Source: Porphyrobacter sp. (GTDB taxonomy: Bacteria; Pseudomonadota; Alphaproteobacteria; Sphingomonadales; Sphingomonadaceae). From it: 64,000 nucleotides of DNA. The stretch covers positions 62,001 to 126,000 of the forward strand of contig JAGIBN010000005.1 of NCBI GenBank assembly GCA_017744315.1. The letters are read 5' to 3'. A model generated the notes under the pieces. The model was not told the origin of the DNA, did not search any database, and saw only the letters and a program-made list of their open reading frames with translations. Position numbers and translations under genes: made by a program. Positions 34,495-44,222 of the stretch are shown in pieces (position 1 is the stretch's first letter; each line of letters begins with the position of its first letter).

Positions 34495-35946
34495 ATGCAA
34501 ATCACCTTCCAGAGCGCCCCTGGCGCAGGTTCTTCATTGGTCGCGCGCGTCGTGGACAAGGACCAGCTGCCCGCGGATCTCGACCGGGCCGTGGCCGAGG
34601 GAGCGCGCGCTGCGCGCTTTTCCGGCAAGGCCGGGCAATTGTTCGAAGCCTTTGTCGAGCGCGGTGACGCGGTCGTCCGCCTCGCCCTCGTCGGCGCGGG
34701 TGCCAACGGCGATGGCCGCAGTGCCGCGCTGGAACGCGCCGGTGCGGCTCTGGCCGCGAAGTACCTGACCTCGGGAGCCACCGAACTCGCGCTCGATGCG
34801 ACCGGGCTCGAGGCAAAGGATGTCGCTTCGGTGCTGACCGGGCTGCGTTTGCGCAGCTGGCGTCATGACACCTACCGGACCAAGCTCAAGGACGAGCAGA
34901 AGATCTCCCTGACGCAAGTCGTCGTCACTGACGCGCCCGCGGGCAGCGACCAGGCCTGGGCGACCGAACAGGCTCTGTCTGAAGGCGTCGAGTTCACCCG
35001 CGAGCTCGTGGCCGAGCCGCCAAACGTCATCTACCCCGAATCGTTTGTCGAACGCTGCCTCAAGCAGTTCGCCGGCACCGGAGCAGAGCTGTCGTTCCTC
35101 GGTGAAGAAGAGATGCGCAAGCTCGGCATGGGCGCGCTGCTCGGCGTCTCGCAGGGTTCGGCCCAACCGCCGCGGCTGCTGGTCATCAAGTGGCTCGGCG
35201 GAACCAAGGGCGCACAGCCGACGGTCTTCGTCGGCAAGGGCGTGACGTTTGACACCGGCGGCATCTCGATCAAGCCGGCTGCCGGCATGGAAGACATGAA
35301 GTGGGACATGGGCGGCGCCGGTGCGGTGGCCGGGGCCATGCTCGCGCTTGCCAAGCGCAAGGCGAAAGCCAACGTCATCGGCGTTTGCGGCCTGGTCGAG
35401 AACATGCCCGACGGCAAGGCGCAGCGTCCCGGCGACATCGTCACCACGATGTCGGGCCAGACGGTCGAAGTCATCAACACCGACGCCGAAGGACGGCTGG
35501 TCCTGTGCGACGCGCTCACCTGGGCGCAGCGTGAGTTCAAGCCGGCCGCGATCGTCGACCTCGCCACGCTGACCGGCGCGATGATCATTTCGCTTGGCCA
35601 CGAGCATGGCGGATTGTTCTCGAACGACGATGGCCTGGCCGACGACCTGTCTGCAGCAGGCAAGGCCAGCGGCGACAAGCTGTGGCGTTTCCCGCTCTCG
35701 CCGGCTTACGACAAGCTGATCGATTCCCCGATCGCCGACATGAAGAACGTCGGACCCCGCTGGGCTGGCTCGATCACCGCGGCGCAGTACCTGCAGCGCT
35801 TCATCGACGAGGGGACCCCCTGGGCTCACCTCGATATCGCCGGGATGGTCTGGGCCGACAAGCCCGGCGCCACCTGGGACAAGGGCGCGACCGGCTACGG
35901 CGTGCGCCTGATCGACCGCTACGTGCGCGACAAGCTCGAAAGCTGA
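34495..35946 (+). CDS. pepA: Leucyl aminopeptidase (M17)
   Basis: 483 residues. The signature NTDAEGRLVL, the first metal motif VGKGVTFDTGGISIK and KWDMGGAGAVAGAM identify a two-metal M17 cytosol aminopeptidase. It cleaves N-terminal residues from peptides; E. coli PepA also binds DNA, which cannot be judged here. It diverges from lptD across 99 bases and is followed one base after its stop by holC, so the two are coupled. Confidence 0.95.
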   Translation: MQITFQSAPGAGSSLVARVVDKDQLPADLDRAVAEGARAARFSGKAGQLFEAFVERGDAVVRLALVGAGANGDGRSAALERAGAALAAKYLTSGATELALDATGLEAKDVASVLTGLRLRSWRHDTYRTKLKDEQKISLTQVVVTDAPAGSDQAWATEQALSEGVEFTRELVAEPPNVIYPESFVERCLKQFAGTGAELSFLGEEEMRKLGMGALLGVSQGSAQPPRLLVIKWLGGTKGAQPTVFVGKGVTFDTGGISIKPAAGMEDMKWDMGGAGAVAGAMLALAKRKAKANVIGVCGLVENMPDGKAQRPGDIVTTMSGQTVEVINTDAEGRLVLCDALTWAQREFKPAAIVDLATLTGAMIISLGHEHGGLFSNDDGLADDLSAAGKASGDKLWRFPLSPAYDKLIDSPIADMKNVGPRWAGSITAAQYLQRFIDEGTPWAHLDIAGMVWADKPGATWDKGATGYGVRLIDRYVRDKLES

Positions 35947-35947
35947 G

Positions 35948-36388
35948 GTGGAGCGCGTCGGCTTCTACTTGTCGGGCGCGCAGCCGGTCGAACGCGTCCT
36001 GCCGTTGATTGCCCGCGCCGCGAAGGCGGGCGGGCAAACGATGCTGGTGGTGGCCGAGGACCCGTCGCTGGTCGACAGGCTGGACAAGGCGCTGTGGGAG
36101 CAGTGCCCCGAGGACTTCCTCGCCCACGGCCGCGCCGACGCGCCTCACGCCGATCGCCAGCCGGTGCTTCTTTCGGGCGAGTGCACCGCCGCCAACGGAG
36201 CGAAGCTGCTGGCGCTGGCCGACGGGCAATGGCGTGGGGAGGCGGAAGCCTTCGAACGCGTCCTGCTGTTCTTCGACGAGGGCGGCAAGGCCGAGGCGCG
36301 CAAGACCTGGCGGCTGTTCGACCAACGCGAAGAGGTGACGCGCGAGTTCTACGAGCTCGAAGGCGGCAAGTGGGTCAAGAAGGCTTGA
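35948..36388 (+). CDS. holC: DNA polymerase III chi subunit
   Basis: 146 residues, GTG start one base after the pepA stop. VGFYLSGAQPVERVLPLIARAA, LVVAEDPSLVDRLDKALWE, FLAHGRAD and VLLFFDEGGKAEARKTWRLF are the standard HolC motifs. Chi joins the clamp loader to SSB at the replication fork. The pepA-holC-ndk order is common in alphaproteobacteria. Confidence 0.93.
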   Translation: MERVGFYLSGAQPVERVLPLIARAAKAGGQTMLVVAEDPSLVDRLDKALWEQCPEDFLAHGRADAPHADRQPVLLSGECTAANGAKLLALADGQWRGEAEAFERVLLFFDEGGKAEARKTWRLFDQREEVTREFYELEGGKWVKKA

Positions 36389-36462
36389 GCCTTGCGCGTA
36401 CCAGCGCTCGCCGCTAGGGGCGCGCGCAACTTTCCGCACATACAGTCCGAAGGAATCCCCCA

Positions 36463-36885
36463 ATGGCGGCCACCCGCACTTTTTCGATCATCAAGCCCGA
36501 CGCTACCCGCCGCAACCTGACCGGTGCGGTCACCAAGATGCTGGAAGACGCCGGCCTGCGCGTCATTGCTTCCAAGCGCATCCAGATGACCCGCGAGCAG
36601 GCCGAAGGCTTCTACGCGGTCCACAAGGAACGTCCGTTCTTCGGCGAACTGTGCGATTTCATGACCAGCGGCCCGGTCGTGGTCCAGGCGCTTGAGGGCG
36701 AAGACGCCGTGAAGCGCAACCGTGAAGTCATGGGCGCCACCAACCCGGCCGACGCTGCTGAAGGCACCATCCGCAAGGTGTTCGCCGAGAGCATCGAAGC
36801 GAACTCCGTCCACGGTTCGGACAGCGACGAGAACGCCGCGATCGAGATCGCCTACTTCTTCAAGGCTGACGAAATCGTCGGCTGA
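36463..36885 (+). CDS. ndk: Nucleoside diphosphate kinase
   Basis: 140 residues, full length. [13 protein letters not shown] at the start, and the phosphohistidine His117 in NSVHGSDS, mark NDK, which moves the gamma phosphate between nucleoside di- and triphosphates. It follows holC by 74 bases and precedes the racemase-like gene by five. Confidence 0.97.
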   Translation: MAATRTFSIIKPDATRRNLTGAVTKMLEDAGLRVIASKRIQMTREQAEGFYAVHKERPFFGELCDFMTSGPVVVQALEGEDAVKRNREVMGATNPADAAEGTIRKVFAESIEANSVHGSDSDENAAIEIAYFFKADEIVG

Positions 36886-36890
36886 CACGC

Positions 36891-37586
36891 GTGCGCCGCG
36901 TCGGTCTGATCGGTGGCCTGAGCTGGGAAAGTACCCGGCTCTACTATGACGCCATCAACCGGACCGTCGCGGCACGTCTCGGCGGCGCCCATTCGGCGCC
37001 GCTGATTGTCGACTCGCTCGACTTTGCCCCGATTGCCAAGGCCCAGACCGAAGGGCGCTGGGATGACGCCGGAGCCGAGGTGGTGGAAGCCGCCATCAGG
37101 CTCAATCGCGCCGGCGTGGACGCGGTCGCGATCGGCAGCAACACCATGCACAAGTGCGCGGATAGCGTGCGGGCGGCGGTCTCGGTACCGCTGATCCATA
37201 TCGTGGATCCGCTGAGCGAAGCGCTACAGCGCGACGGCAAGTCGCGCCCGCTGCTGCTCGCCACCCGCTTCACCATGGAGCAGGACTATATCCGTGCGCC
37301 GCTGGCCGAGGCCGGTATCACGGCGTCGATCCCCGACGAGGCCGACCGCGCGGGGATCCATCGCGTGATCTACGAAGAGCTGATCCGCGGCGTAGTGACC
37401 GACGCCTCGCGCGAAACGTTCCTGAAGGTGATCCAGGCCGGGCGTGAGGCGGGGGCCGATAGCGTGATCCTCGGCTGCACCGAAGTCGGCCTGCTGGTCA
37501 CCGCTGAAAACTCGCCGTTGCCGGTCTACGACACGATGGCGCTGCATTCGGGCGCGATCGCCGACTTCATCCTCTACGGCACCTGA
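36891..37586 (+). CDS. Aspartate/glutamate racemase family protein, atypical active site
   Basis: 231 residues, GTG start five bases after the ndk stop. GLIGGLSWESTRLYY and ADSVILGCTEVGLL are typical of the family. Two-base racemases need a Cys in each half: Cys196 (GCTE) is present, but the first site reads IGSNTMHK with Ser83 where Cys is expected. E. coli YgeA, as I recall, has Thr83 with Cys197 and acts only on L-isomers, so this protein likely belongs to that YgeA-like branch. Confidence 0.85.
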   Translation: MRRVGLIGGLSWESTRLYYDAINRTVAARLGGAHSAPLIVDSLDFAPIAKAQTEGRWDDAGAEVVEAAIRLNRAGVDAVAIGSNTMHKCADSVRAAVSVPLIHIVDPLSEALQRDGKSRPLLLATRFTMEQDYIRAPLAEAGITASIPDEADRAGIHRVIYEELIRGVVTDASRETFLKVIQAGREAGADSVILGCTEVGLLVTAENSPLPVYDTMALHSGAIADFILYGT

Positions 37587-37590
37587 GCGG

Positions 37591-38544
37591 TCAGAACCCG
37601 TCGGCGACGTCCATCAGGCCGGTGAGCTTCTTGGGCGCAACCGCCCGCCAGCTCCGCGCGAGCCACTCGCCTATCTCGTCCCAGTCGGTATCGCCGAGGT
37701 CTAGCCTGATAGCGATCCAGCCGTCGCCGAAATAGGCTGGGCGGTAGTAGCGGTCGGGATCGTTCTCGATCAGCTGCGCCTGTTCGTCGGGGCCGCTGAT
37801 CTTGACCAGCAGCGCGGTCTTTCCGTCGCCGTGATGGTCGAGGCTGACGTAGGCGAACTTCTTGCCCTTCACGATGCCGAAGCAGGGCATGCCGTGCGAC
37901 ACGATCTCGTCCGCCTCAGGCAGAACCATCGCCCGCTCGCGCACCTGAGCGACGAGATAGTCGGGCGATTTCTCGCGCGCCACGTAGTCGGCGAGCATGC
38001 GCGGATAGAGCTGGTACTCCGCCATCAGCACGCGGGCCGAAAGGCTGTCGGGCGTGTCGTCGGGCAGGATGTGCACCGGCACCTGGCCGAGCAGTGGACC
38101 GCCATCGAGTTCAGCGGTCACGACGTGGACGGAGCAGCCGCCTTGCGAATCGCCCGCTTCGATTGCGCGCTCGTGCGTGTGCAGGCCCTTGTATTTGGGC
38201 AGCAGCGAGGGGTGGGTGTTGAGCATCCGCCCGTCCCATCCTTCGACGAAGCCCGCGGTCAGCACGCGCATGTAGCCGCACAGGGCGATGTATTCGGCGC
38301 CGCCGTCGCGCAGGGCCTGGTCCATGATCGCCTCGTGCGCCTCGCGGTCGAGGCCGCGGTGGCTGTGGGCGAAAGTCGGGATGCCCTCGGCCGCCGCGAT
38401 GCTGAGGCCGCGCGCCTCGGGCACGTTGCTGGCGACGAGCACGATCTCATAAGGGCAATCGGGCAGGCGCGAATGGAACAGCAACGAGGACATGGTCGTC
38501 CCGTTGCCGGAAAGCATGACCGCGACGCGGGCCTTCTCAGGCAT
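37591..38544 (-). CDS. purN: Phosphoribosylglycinamide formyltransferase fused to an MmcQ/YjbR-like domain
   Basis: 317 residues, over 100 more than a usual PurN. Residues 1-195 are Pur[15 protein letters not shown], catalytic Asn109 and His111 in [14 protein letters not shown], Asp147 in ELDGGPL. Residues about 200-317 ([49 protein letters not shown]) match the small MmcQ/YjbR family of unknown function. No frameshift or stop separates them. The purM and purN frames overlap by eight bases, so formylation of GAR is coupled to AIR synthesis. Confidence 0.92.
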   Translation of the reverse strand: MPEKARVAVMLSGNGTTMSSLLFHSRLPDCPYEIVLVASNVPEARGLSIAAAEGIPTFAHSHRGLDREAHEAIMDQALRDGGAEYIALCGYMRVLTAGFVEGWDGRMLNTHPSLLPKYKGLHTHERAIEAGDSQGGCSVHVVTAELDGGPLLGQVPVHILPDDTPDSLSARVLMAEYQLYPRMLADYVAREKSPDYLVAQVRERAMVLPEADEIVSHGMPCFGIVKGKKFAYVSLDHHGDGKTALLVKISGPDEQAQLIENDPDRYYRPAYFGDGWIAIRLDLGDTDWDEIGEWLARSWRAVAPKKLTGLMDVADGF

Positions 38545-39643
38545 TGTGCGTAGCGCTCCAGTCAGCCTTGGCGCTCCAGGTGCCGGCCGATCCGCGCACG
38601 GTGCAGCCGCGCGGGCCTTCGATCACTTCGCCAATCCGCACGACGTCTTCTCCGGCTGCTTCCAGCTCGGCGGCGACTTCGCGGGCGAGGTCCGCCTGGA
38701 CCGCCAGCACCATGCCGATGCCGCAGTTGAAGGTGCGCGCCATCTCGCCTGGCTCGATGTTGCCCTGGCCCTGGAGGAAGGCCATCAATCCGGGTTGCTC
38801 CCAGGCGTCGGCATCGACCACCGCATGCGCGCCTTCGGGTAGCACGCGCGGAATGTTCTCGAGCAGGCCACCGCCAGTGATGTGGGCGAGGGCATCGATC
38901 TTGCCGGCACGGACGGTCGGCAGCAGGCTCTTCACGTAGATCCGAGTCGGCTCGATCAGGGTCTCGATCAGCAGGCGCTCCTGGTCGAACAGGGCAGGGC
39001 GGTCCATCCGCCAGCCGAGATCGTCCGCCAGGCGGCGCACGAGCGAGAAGCCGTTCGAATGCACCCCCGAACTCGCGAGGCCGAGCAGCACGTGGCCCGG
39101 GGCAACGCGCTCGCCCGTCAGCTGCTCGCCACGCTCAACCGCGCCGACGCAGAAGCCGGCGAGGTCATAGTCGCCCGCGGCATACATGCCCGGCATCTCA
39201 GCCGTCTCTCCGCCGATCAGCGCGCAGCCCGAGATCGTGCAGCCTTGCGCGATTCCCGCGATGACCCGCTCGGCCACGCCGTTGTCGAGCTTGCCGGTGG
39301 CGAAGTAGTCGAGGAAGAACAGCGGCTCTGCGCCCTGGACGATCAGGTCGTTGACGCACATCGCCACGAGATCGATTCCCACCGTGTCGTGGCGGTCATG
39401 ATCGATCGCGAGCTTGAGCTTGGTGCCCACGCCATCGTTGGCCGCGACCAGCAGCGGATCGTTATAGCCAGCCGCCTTCGGATCGAAGAACCCGCCGAAG
39501 CCGCCGATCTCGGCATCGGCACCGGGGCGGCGCGTGGCCTTGACCAGCGGGCCGATGGCCTTGACCAGCGCGTTGCCGGCATCGATCGAGACGCCTGCCT
39601 GGGCGTAGGTATAACGTTCGGGCGGGGGGTTGTTTGAAGTCAT
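38537..39643 (-). CDS. purM: Phosphoribosylformylglycinamidine cyclo-ligase (AIR synthetase)
   Basis: 368 residues from the ATG at 39643; the frame upstream belongs to the intergenic region and the next gene. [59 protein letters not shown] and [13 protein letters not shown] are hallmarks. It closes the imidazole ring of AIR using ATP. No strong ribosome site is seen. It diverges from the secreted-protein gene across 70 bases. Confidence 0.95.
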   Translation of the reverse strand: MTSNNPPPERYTYAQAGVSIDAGNALVKAIGPLVKATRRPGADAEIGGFGGFFDPKAAGYNDPLLVAANDGVGTKLKLAIDHDRHDTVGIDLVAMCVNDLIVQGAEPLFFLDYFATGKLDNGVAERVIAGIAQGCTISGCALIGGETAEMPGMYAAGDYDLAGFCVGAVERGEQLTGERVAPGHVLLGLASSGVHSNGFSLVRRLADDLGWRMDRPALFDQERLLIETLIEPTRIYVKSLLPTVRAGKIDALAHITGGGLLENIPRVLPEGAHAVVDADAWEQPGLMAFLQGQGNIEPGEMARTFNCGIGMVLAVQADLAREVAAELEAAGEDVVRIGEVIEGPRGCTVRGSAGTWSAKADWSATHNA

Positions 39644-39713
39644 AACTGGGCGCTTTATCCATTCGCGCTTGGATTTCCACTCGCCATTGGGCAAAAGGCC
39701 GCCGATTTCACAC

Positions 39714-40973
39714 ATGCCAAGCCTTGCTCTCCCTCAAATTTCGCCTTCGCGACGCCTCTGGGCCCCGATTGCCGGGGCTGTGGCTCTCGCCTTGGGAGTC
39801 GCTCTCGTCGCGCAAGTTTCGGGGGATCGCGGCATCGCGCCCGTCGCCAGCACCACCGATATCGAGGTGCGCGGTATCACGGTCGACGTCGTCGGCAAGA
39901 ATTCGGAAGATGCGCGACTCAAGGGCTGGCAGGAAGCCAAGAAGCTCGCCTGGAAGAAGATCGGCGGGCCGGACATCCCCGAGTCGCAGCTCGAAGGCCT
40001 GATCTCGGCCATCGTGGTCGAGCGCGAGCAACTCGGTCCGCGCCGCTATATCGCCACCCTCGGCGTGGTGTTCGACCGCGCACGCTCGGGTGGATTGCTG
40101 GGCGGGCAGGGCGAGCGTGCCCGGTCCGCGCCGATGCTCACTTTGCCGGTGCTGATTACCGGCGGTACCCAGACGGTGTTTGAAGTCCGCAACCCGTGGC
40201 AGCGCGCCTGGGCCGAGTATCAGGCGGGTGCCAGCGCGATCGACTATGTCCGCCCCTCGGGCGCGGGCTCCGATTCGCTGGTTCTCAACTTTGGCCAGAC
40301 CGGCCGCCGCAGCCGCCTGCTGTGGAACGACCTGCTCGATCAGTTCGGCGCGGCCGATGTGATCGTCCCGATCGCCCGGCTCGAGTATTCCTATCCCGGC
40401 GGGCCGGTGCTCGGCCACTTCACCGGACGGCATGGGCCTGACAACGAATACCTGTTCAGCTTCACCCTGCGCGCCCGCGATGCGGAGCAGGTGCCGGCCA
40501 TGCTGACCATGGCAGTCGAGAAGTTCGACGAATTCTACAGCCGCGCGCTCGCCGCCGGCATCCTGCGGCCCGACCCGACTCTGTCGATGGAAGGCATGCA
40601 ACTGAGCCCCGAGGTCCGTGCTCTGATCGAAGCGGCGCGTCAGGCTGAACTCGCGGGAGCTGCGGGCGGTGAAGGTCAGAACGCCCTGGTCGACCCAACC
40701 AATCCCGCTGCAACGCCTGCGGCAGGCGAGGCTCCGGTGGTGAACATCACCGTGCAAGTCACCACGCCCGATGCGCCCTCGGTCGATGCGGCGATTGCCG
40801 CGCTGCGCGGGACCCCCGGCGTGCGCGGTGTATCCACCAGCAGCGTCGCCATCGGCGGCACTTCGGTGACGCGCGTCAGCTTTGCCGGCGACCTCGCCAC
40901 CCTGGCCGATGCGTTGCGCGCTCGCGGCTGGCAGGTTACCCAGGGCAACAACGCGCTCGCCATTACGCGCTAA
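39714..40973 (+). CDS. Secreted conserved protein with a C-terminal HMA-like domain
   Basis: 419 residues from the ATG at 39714. A signal or anchor helix ([19 protein letters not shown]) is followed by a soluble region that repeats arrays of conserved sphingomonad sequence and, at about 340-419, a beta-alpha-beta unit ([32 protein letters not shown]) resembling heavy-metal-associated folds but without the CxxC ligands. The database name for such proteins is often heavy-metal-associated domain protein. It lies 33 bases before hdaA; function unknown. Confidence 0.7.
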   Translation: MPSLALPQISPSRRLWAPIAGAVALALGVALVAQVSGDRGIAPVASTTDIEVRGITVDVVGKNSEDARLKGWQEAKKLAWKKIGGPDIPESQLEGLISAIVVEREQLGPRRYIATLGVVFDRARSGGLLGGQGERARSAPMLTLPVLITGGTQTVFEVRNPWQRAWAEYQAGASAIDYVRPSGAGSDSLVLNFGQTGRRSRLLWNDLLDQFGAADVIVPIARLEYSYPGGPVLGHFTGRHGPDNEYLFSFTLRARDAEQVPAMLTMAVEKFDEFYSRALAAGILRPDPTLSMEGMQLSPEVRALIEAARQAELAGAAGGEGQNALVDPTNPAATPAAGEAPVVNITVQVTTPDAPSVDAAIAALRGTPGVRGVSTSSVAIGGTSVTRVSFAGDLATLADALRARGWQVTQGNNALAITR

Positions 40974-41006
40974 GGCGCGCATGACTGGCGCGAAACTAGG
41001 CCACTT

Positions 41007-41615
41007 ATGAGCCAGATTGCCCTTCCGCTCGCGCCGGAGTCCGCTGGACCTTCGCGGATCGTGGTCGGCGCCGCCAACGCCCATGTGGCGGAGGTTCTGG
41101 CTCGGCCCGAGAGCTGGCCGTTCCGTACCGCCGTGCTCACGGGTCCGTCCCGCTCGGGCAAGTCGCTGCTCGCCCGCTGGTTCGCCGAAAGCGGCCGAGG
41201 CGAAGCGATCGACGATGCCCGCTCGCTCGACGAAGCGCAGATATTCCACCGCTGGAACCGCGCGCAGGAGGAAGGCCGTGCGCTGCTGATCATCGGCGGG
41301 GAGCCGCCTTGGGACATCGTACTGCCTGACTTGCGCTCTCGCTTGGGTGCTGCGCTGCAGCTCGAAATCGGCCTGCCGGATGACGAGATGGCAGAGGAGT
41401 TGCTGTACATTCTGGCCGAACAGCGCGGGCTGCCGCTGGGCGCCGATGCGGCGGCGTATCTCGTTCCACGAGCCGGCCGTTCCTTCGCCGATCTGGAGAA
41501 GCTGGTGGCCGCGATCGACCGGCTCAGCCTTGAACGCAAGGTGCCGGCTACCCAATCTATCTGGCGTGCGGCCCTGGAGGCCGTTCACGGCGCTGAAGAG
41601 CCTCGCTTGCTTTAG
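41007..41615 (+). CDS. hdaA: DnaA regulatory inactivator HdaA
   Basis: 202 residues. The N-terminal QIALPL (residues 3-8) fits the beta-clamp-binding motif of Hda proteins. A DnaA-like AAA region follows, with a modified P-loop GPSRSGKS at 46-53 and a sensor region (YLVPRAGRSFADLEKLVAAIDRLS). With the clamp it drives ATP hydrolysis by DnaA and so limits initiation. It is smaller than full DnaA and lacks the DNA-binding domain. Confidence 0.88.
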   Translation: MSQIALPLAPESAGPSRIVVGAANAHVAEVLARPESWPFRTAVLTGPSRSGKSLLARWFAESGRGEAIDDARSLDEAQIFHRWNRAQEEGRALLIIGGEPPWDIVLPDLRSRLGAALQLEIGLPDDEMAEELLYILAEQRGLPLGADAAAYLVPRAGRSFADLEKLVAAIDRLSLERKVPATQSIWRAALEAVHGAEEPRLL

Positions 41616-41643
41616 CGCCGGATTTGAGGGAGAATCGTCAGTA

Positions 41644-42351
41644 ATGTTCGATCAACTGATCGCATACTTGGACTCGGTCCGGGCCCGTGACCCGGCTCCG
41701 CGGTCCCGCTGGGAAATTCTCCTGTACCCGGGCGTGTGGGCGCTCGGATTCCATCGGCTTGCGCACTGGCTTTTCGACGGGGAGCTCTATTTTCTCGCGC
41801 GGCTGGTCAATCACATCTCTCGCTGGCTGACAGCGATCGACATCCATCCCGGCGCAAAGATCGGACGCAACCTGTTCATCGACCACGGCTTCACCGTGAT
41901 TGGCGAGACCGCCGAGATCGGCGACAACGTCACGATCTACCAATGCGTCACGCTCGGCGGAACCAACCCGACCAACGGCGTGGGGGGCAAGCGTCACCCG
42001 ACGCTCAAGGACAATGTGATCATCGGTTCCGGCGCGCAGATCATCGGCCCGATCGAGGTTGGCGAGCGCGCTCGTGTCGGCGCCAATGCCGTTGTCACGG
42101 ACGACGTGCCCGAAGGCGCGACCATGATCGGCCTCAAGGCGCGTTCCACGCTGGTTCCGGCAGAGACCTGGCTGCGCGAATTCATTCCTTACGGTACGCC
42201 GTGTGACGAACCCTGCGAGCAGGTGAACGGCGGAGTCGAACGTGTCGAAGCGCTCGAACGCGAACTGGCAGAGCTTCGTGCCGAGATCGCCGCGCTGAGG
42301 GAGGAACGGCAAGTGCCGGCCCGCTCGCGCAAGACGGGCGCCGCCAGCTGA
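41644..42351 (+). CDS. cysE: Serine O-acetyltransferase
   Basis: 235 residues from the ATG at 41644. The N-terminal helical part has WALGFHRLAHWLF; the left-handed beta-helix contains GAKIGRNLFIDHGFTVIGETAEIG, NVTIYQCVTLGGT and GKRHPTLKDNVIIGSGAQIIG, as in SAT. A charged coiled-coil-like tail (ERVEALERELAELRAEIAALREE) follows. It makes O-acetylserine for cysteine synthesis. Its stop shares one base with the DUF2794 start (TGATG). Confidence 0.93.
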   Translation: MFDQLIAYLDSVRARDPAPRSRWEILLYPGVWALGFHRLAHWLFDGELYFLARLVNHISRWLTAIDIHPGAKIGRNLFIDHGFTVIGETAEIGDNVTIYQCVTLGGTNPTNGVGGKRHPTLKDNVIIGSGAQIIGPIEVGERARVGANAVVTDDVPEGATMIGLKARSTLVPAETWLREFIPYGTPCDEPCEQVNGGVERVEALERELAELRAEIAALREERQVPARSRKTGAAS

Positions 42352-42710
42352 TGCGGGCGGGACCGCTCGACGGCAACATCGTTCCCTTCCCGTCGTCGCG
42401 CGTCCTCACACAAGTCGGTTTCGAGCGGGCCGAGCTGCAGCGGATCCTCGATCTCTACGGCCGCATGGTGGCCGCTGGCGAATGGCGCGACTATGCCATG
42501 AACTTCACCCGCGACTTCGCCAGCTTCTCCGCCTTCCGCCGCACTGCCGACGTTCCCCAGATGCGGCTGGAGAAACGCCCGGAGCTCCGGCAACGGCAGG
42601 GGATCTGGGCGCTGTTCGGTGAGCAGGGCCAGGTGCTCAAACGAGGGCATGAGCTCGCCGGGGTTCTCGCTCCGCTGGAACGGCGGTTGCTGAAAGTGGT
42701 GAGCGGGTAG
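42351..42710 (+). CDS. DUF2794 family protein
   Basis: 119 residues, no signal or membrane segment. VGFERAELQRILDLYGRMVAAGEWRDYA and SFSAFRRTADVPQMRLEKRP are the conserved parts of DUF2794, a small alphaproteobacterial family of unknown role. Coupled to cysE by a one-base overlap. Confidence 0.85.
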   Translation: MRAGPLDGNIVPFPSSRVLTQVGFERAELQRILDLYGRMVAAGEWRDYAMNFTRDFASFSAFRRTADVPQMRLEKRPELRQRQGIWALFGEQGQVLKRGHELAGVLAPLERRLLKVVSG

Positions 42711-42814
42711 TCCCGGGAATGCCAGTGCCGAGAACGCTGGCGAACCAAGCCGAAAAGACCGCGTCCGCGCTGCCCCAAAGCTCACGCCTATCGGCAGGCG
42801 GCGGAGCCTGAGCC

Positions 42815-43486
42815 ATGGACCTCATGCGCATCGTCCGCTCGCTGGAGGAATTCCTCTACGAGGTCATGACATGGCTGGTGTTCTATCCCAGAACCATGTG
42901 GCGGTCGGTGCGACACCCGGTCGAGATGCTGCACTACGCCAACCGCGAATTGCAGGACCAGCCCGACCGGCGATTTGCGGACCTCCTCAGCCCGCCGCTG
43001 TTCCTGATGATCACGATCCTGCTGTCCCATCTGATCGCAGTCTCGGCCCATCAGGGGGCGGCGGTAGCCAACACCACGGTCGGAAAGCAGATCGTCGCGT
43101 CGGAATGGAGCATGTTCGTTCTGCGTTCGATGCTGTTTTCCGTCTACCCGCTGATGTTCGCTGTAAGTCGCCTGCGGAGGGAGAACTTGCCCCTGGACCG
43201 GGATACGTTGCGCGCGCCATTCTTCGCGCAATGCTATGTCGCGGCACCGGCAGCGTTCGTGATCGGCATCGGCGCCATTCTTAGCCGAACAGCCCATCTG
43301 GAACTTCAGATTGCCGGACTGGTCGTCAGTCTGGGAGCGATCCTCTGGTACATTACCGTCGAGGTCATCTGGTTACGGAGCCGCGGACCCGTCGGCCGGA
43401 TCGCCGCGATCTGGAGCGTGTGCAGGACCTGGCTGACAGCATCACTGATCAACGTCCTCGTGATCGTCCTAGTGCTGGGCATCTGA
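42815..43486 (+). CDS. Multi-spanning membrane protein of unknown function
   Basis: 223 residues. A polar N-terminal helix region (EEFLYEVMTWLVFYPRTMWR) is followed by five or so helices, e.g. LFLMITILLSHLIAV, LRSMLFSVYPLMFAV, YVAAPAAFVIGIGAIL, GLVVSLGAILWYITVEVIW and TASLINVLVIVLVLGI. The layout resembles small permease-like or Yip1-like proteins, but no motif lets me name it. It converges with gph, four bases apart. Confidence 0.75.
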   Translation: MDLMRIVRSLEEFLYEVMTWLVFYPRTMWRSVRHPVEMLHYANRELQDQPDRRFADLLSPPLFLMITILLSHLIAVSAHQGAAVANTTVGKQIVASEWSMFVLRSMLFSVYPLMFAVSRLRRENLPLDRDTLRAPFFAQCYVAAPAAFVIGIGAILSRTAHLELQIAGLVVSLGAILWYITVEVIWLRSRGPVGRIAAIWSVCRTWLTASLINVLVIVLVLGI

Positions 43487-43490
43487 CCTC

Positions 43491-44162
43491 TCAGAGCCCT
43501 TCAAGCGTTCCGACCAGATCCTCGTATCGGTCGATCACAACATCGGCGCCCAGCTCAGCCGCCGGCAAGTCGTTGTATCCGAAGCTGAGCGCGACCACGG
43601 GCACTTTGGCGTTGCGGGCGGCCTTCACGTCGAAGGTGCTGTCGCCGACCATCGCGAAACGTCCGCCGCCGCACATCAGGATCGCAGTGTCGATCATGTC
43701 GGGCGCGGGCTTGGCGCGGCCCGGGCCGAGCGTGTCGCCGCCCAGGATTACCTCGAACCGGTCGGTCATCCGCAGCGCGTCGAGCAGCTTGCGCGAATAG
43801 ACCTCGATCTTGTTGGTGATCACCGCGAGCTTGCAGCCCCGCTGGGCTAGTGCGTCGAGGGCGTCGAGACAGCCGGGATAGGGCACGGTGTGATCGGCAA
43901 TGTGGGCTTCGTAGTGGACCAGGAGTTCGCCGTAGGCCGCCTCGAACTCGTCCTCTGGGAGCTCGCCGCCGGTAAGTTCGAAAGCTCGCTCGAGCATGCG
44001 CCGCGCGCCGCCGCCGATCAGGCTGCGGGTGGCGTCCTGCGAGATCAGCGGACGGCCGACCGTCGTCAGCGCGTGGTTGACCGCCGGACCGAGGTCGCGG
44101 TTGGAGTCGACAAGCGTGCCGTCGAGGTCGAACCCGACGATTTCGAAAGGAAAGTCAGCCAT
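43491..44162 (-). CDS. gph: Phosphoglycolate phosphatase, HAD family
   Basis: 223 residues from the ATG at 44162; the long frame upstream is the shadow of glmU. The HAD motifs are complete: FDLDGTLVDS, VITNK, the conserved Lys in KPAPD and VGDSTFD. The cap domain lies at about 20-95. It dephosphorylates 2-phosphoglycolate from DNA repair or photorespiration-like metabolism. Diverges from glmU over 60 bases. Confidence 0.9.
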   Translation of the reverse strand: MADFPFEIVGFDLDGTLVDSNRDLGPAVNHALTTVGRPLISQDATRSLIGGGARRMLERAFELTGGELPEDEFEAAYGELLVHYEAHIADHTVPYPGCLDALDALAQRGCKLAVITNKIEVYSRKLLDALRMTDRFEVILGGDTLGPGRAKPAPDMIDTAILMCGGGRFAMVGDSTFDVKAARNAKVPVVALSFGYNDLPAAELGADVVIDRYEDLVGTLEGL

Positions 44163-44222
44163 CCACCGGCCCTTGCCGGAGCTGTATGGAAACGGCAACC
44201 GATTGGTGGCATTGCGCGCCCC

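Noticed and set aside
39708-41588. 626-residue minus-strand frame across the secreted protein and hdaA
   Set aside because: Antisense to two recognisable genes, no motifs, and biased Arg/Gly/Ala composition.
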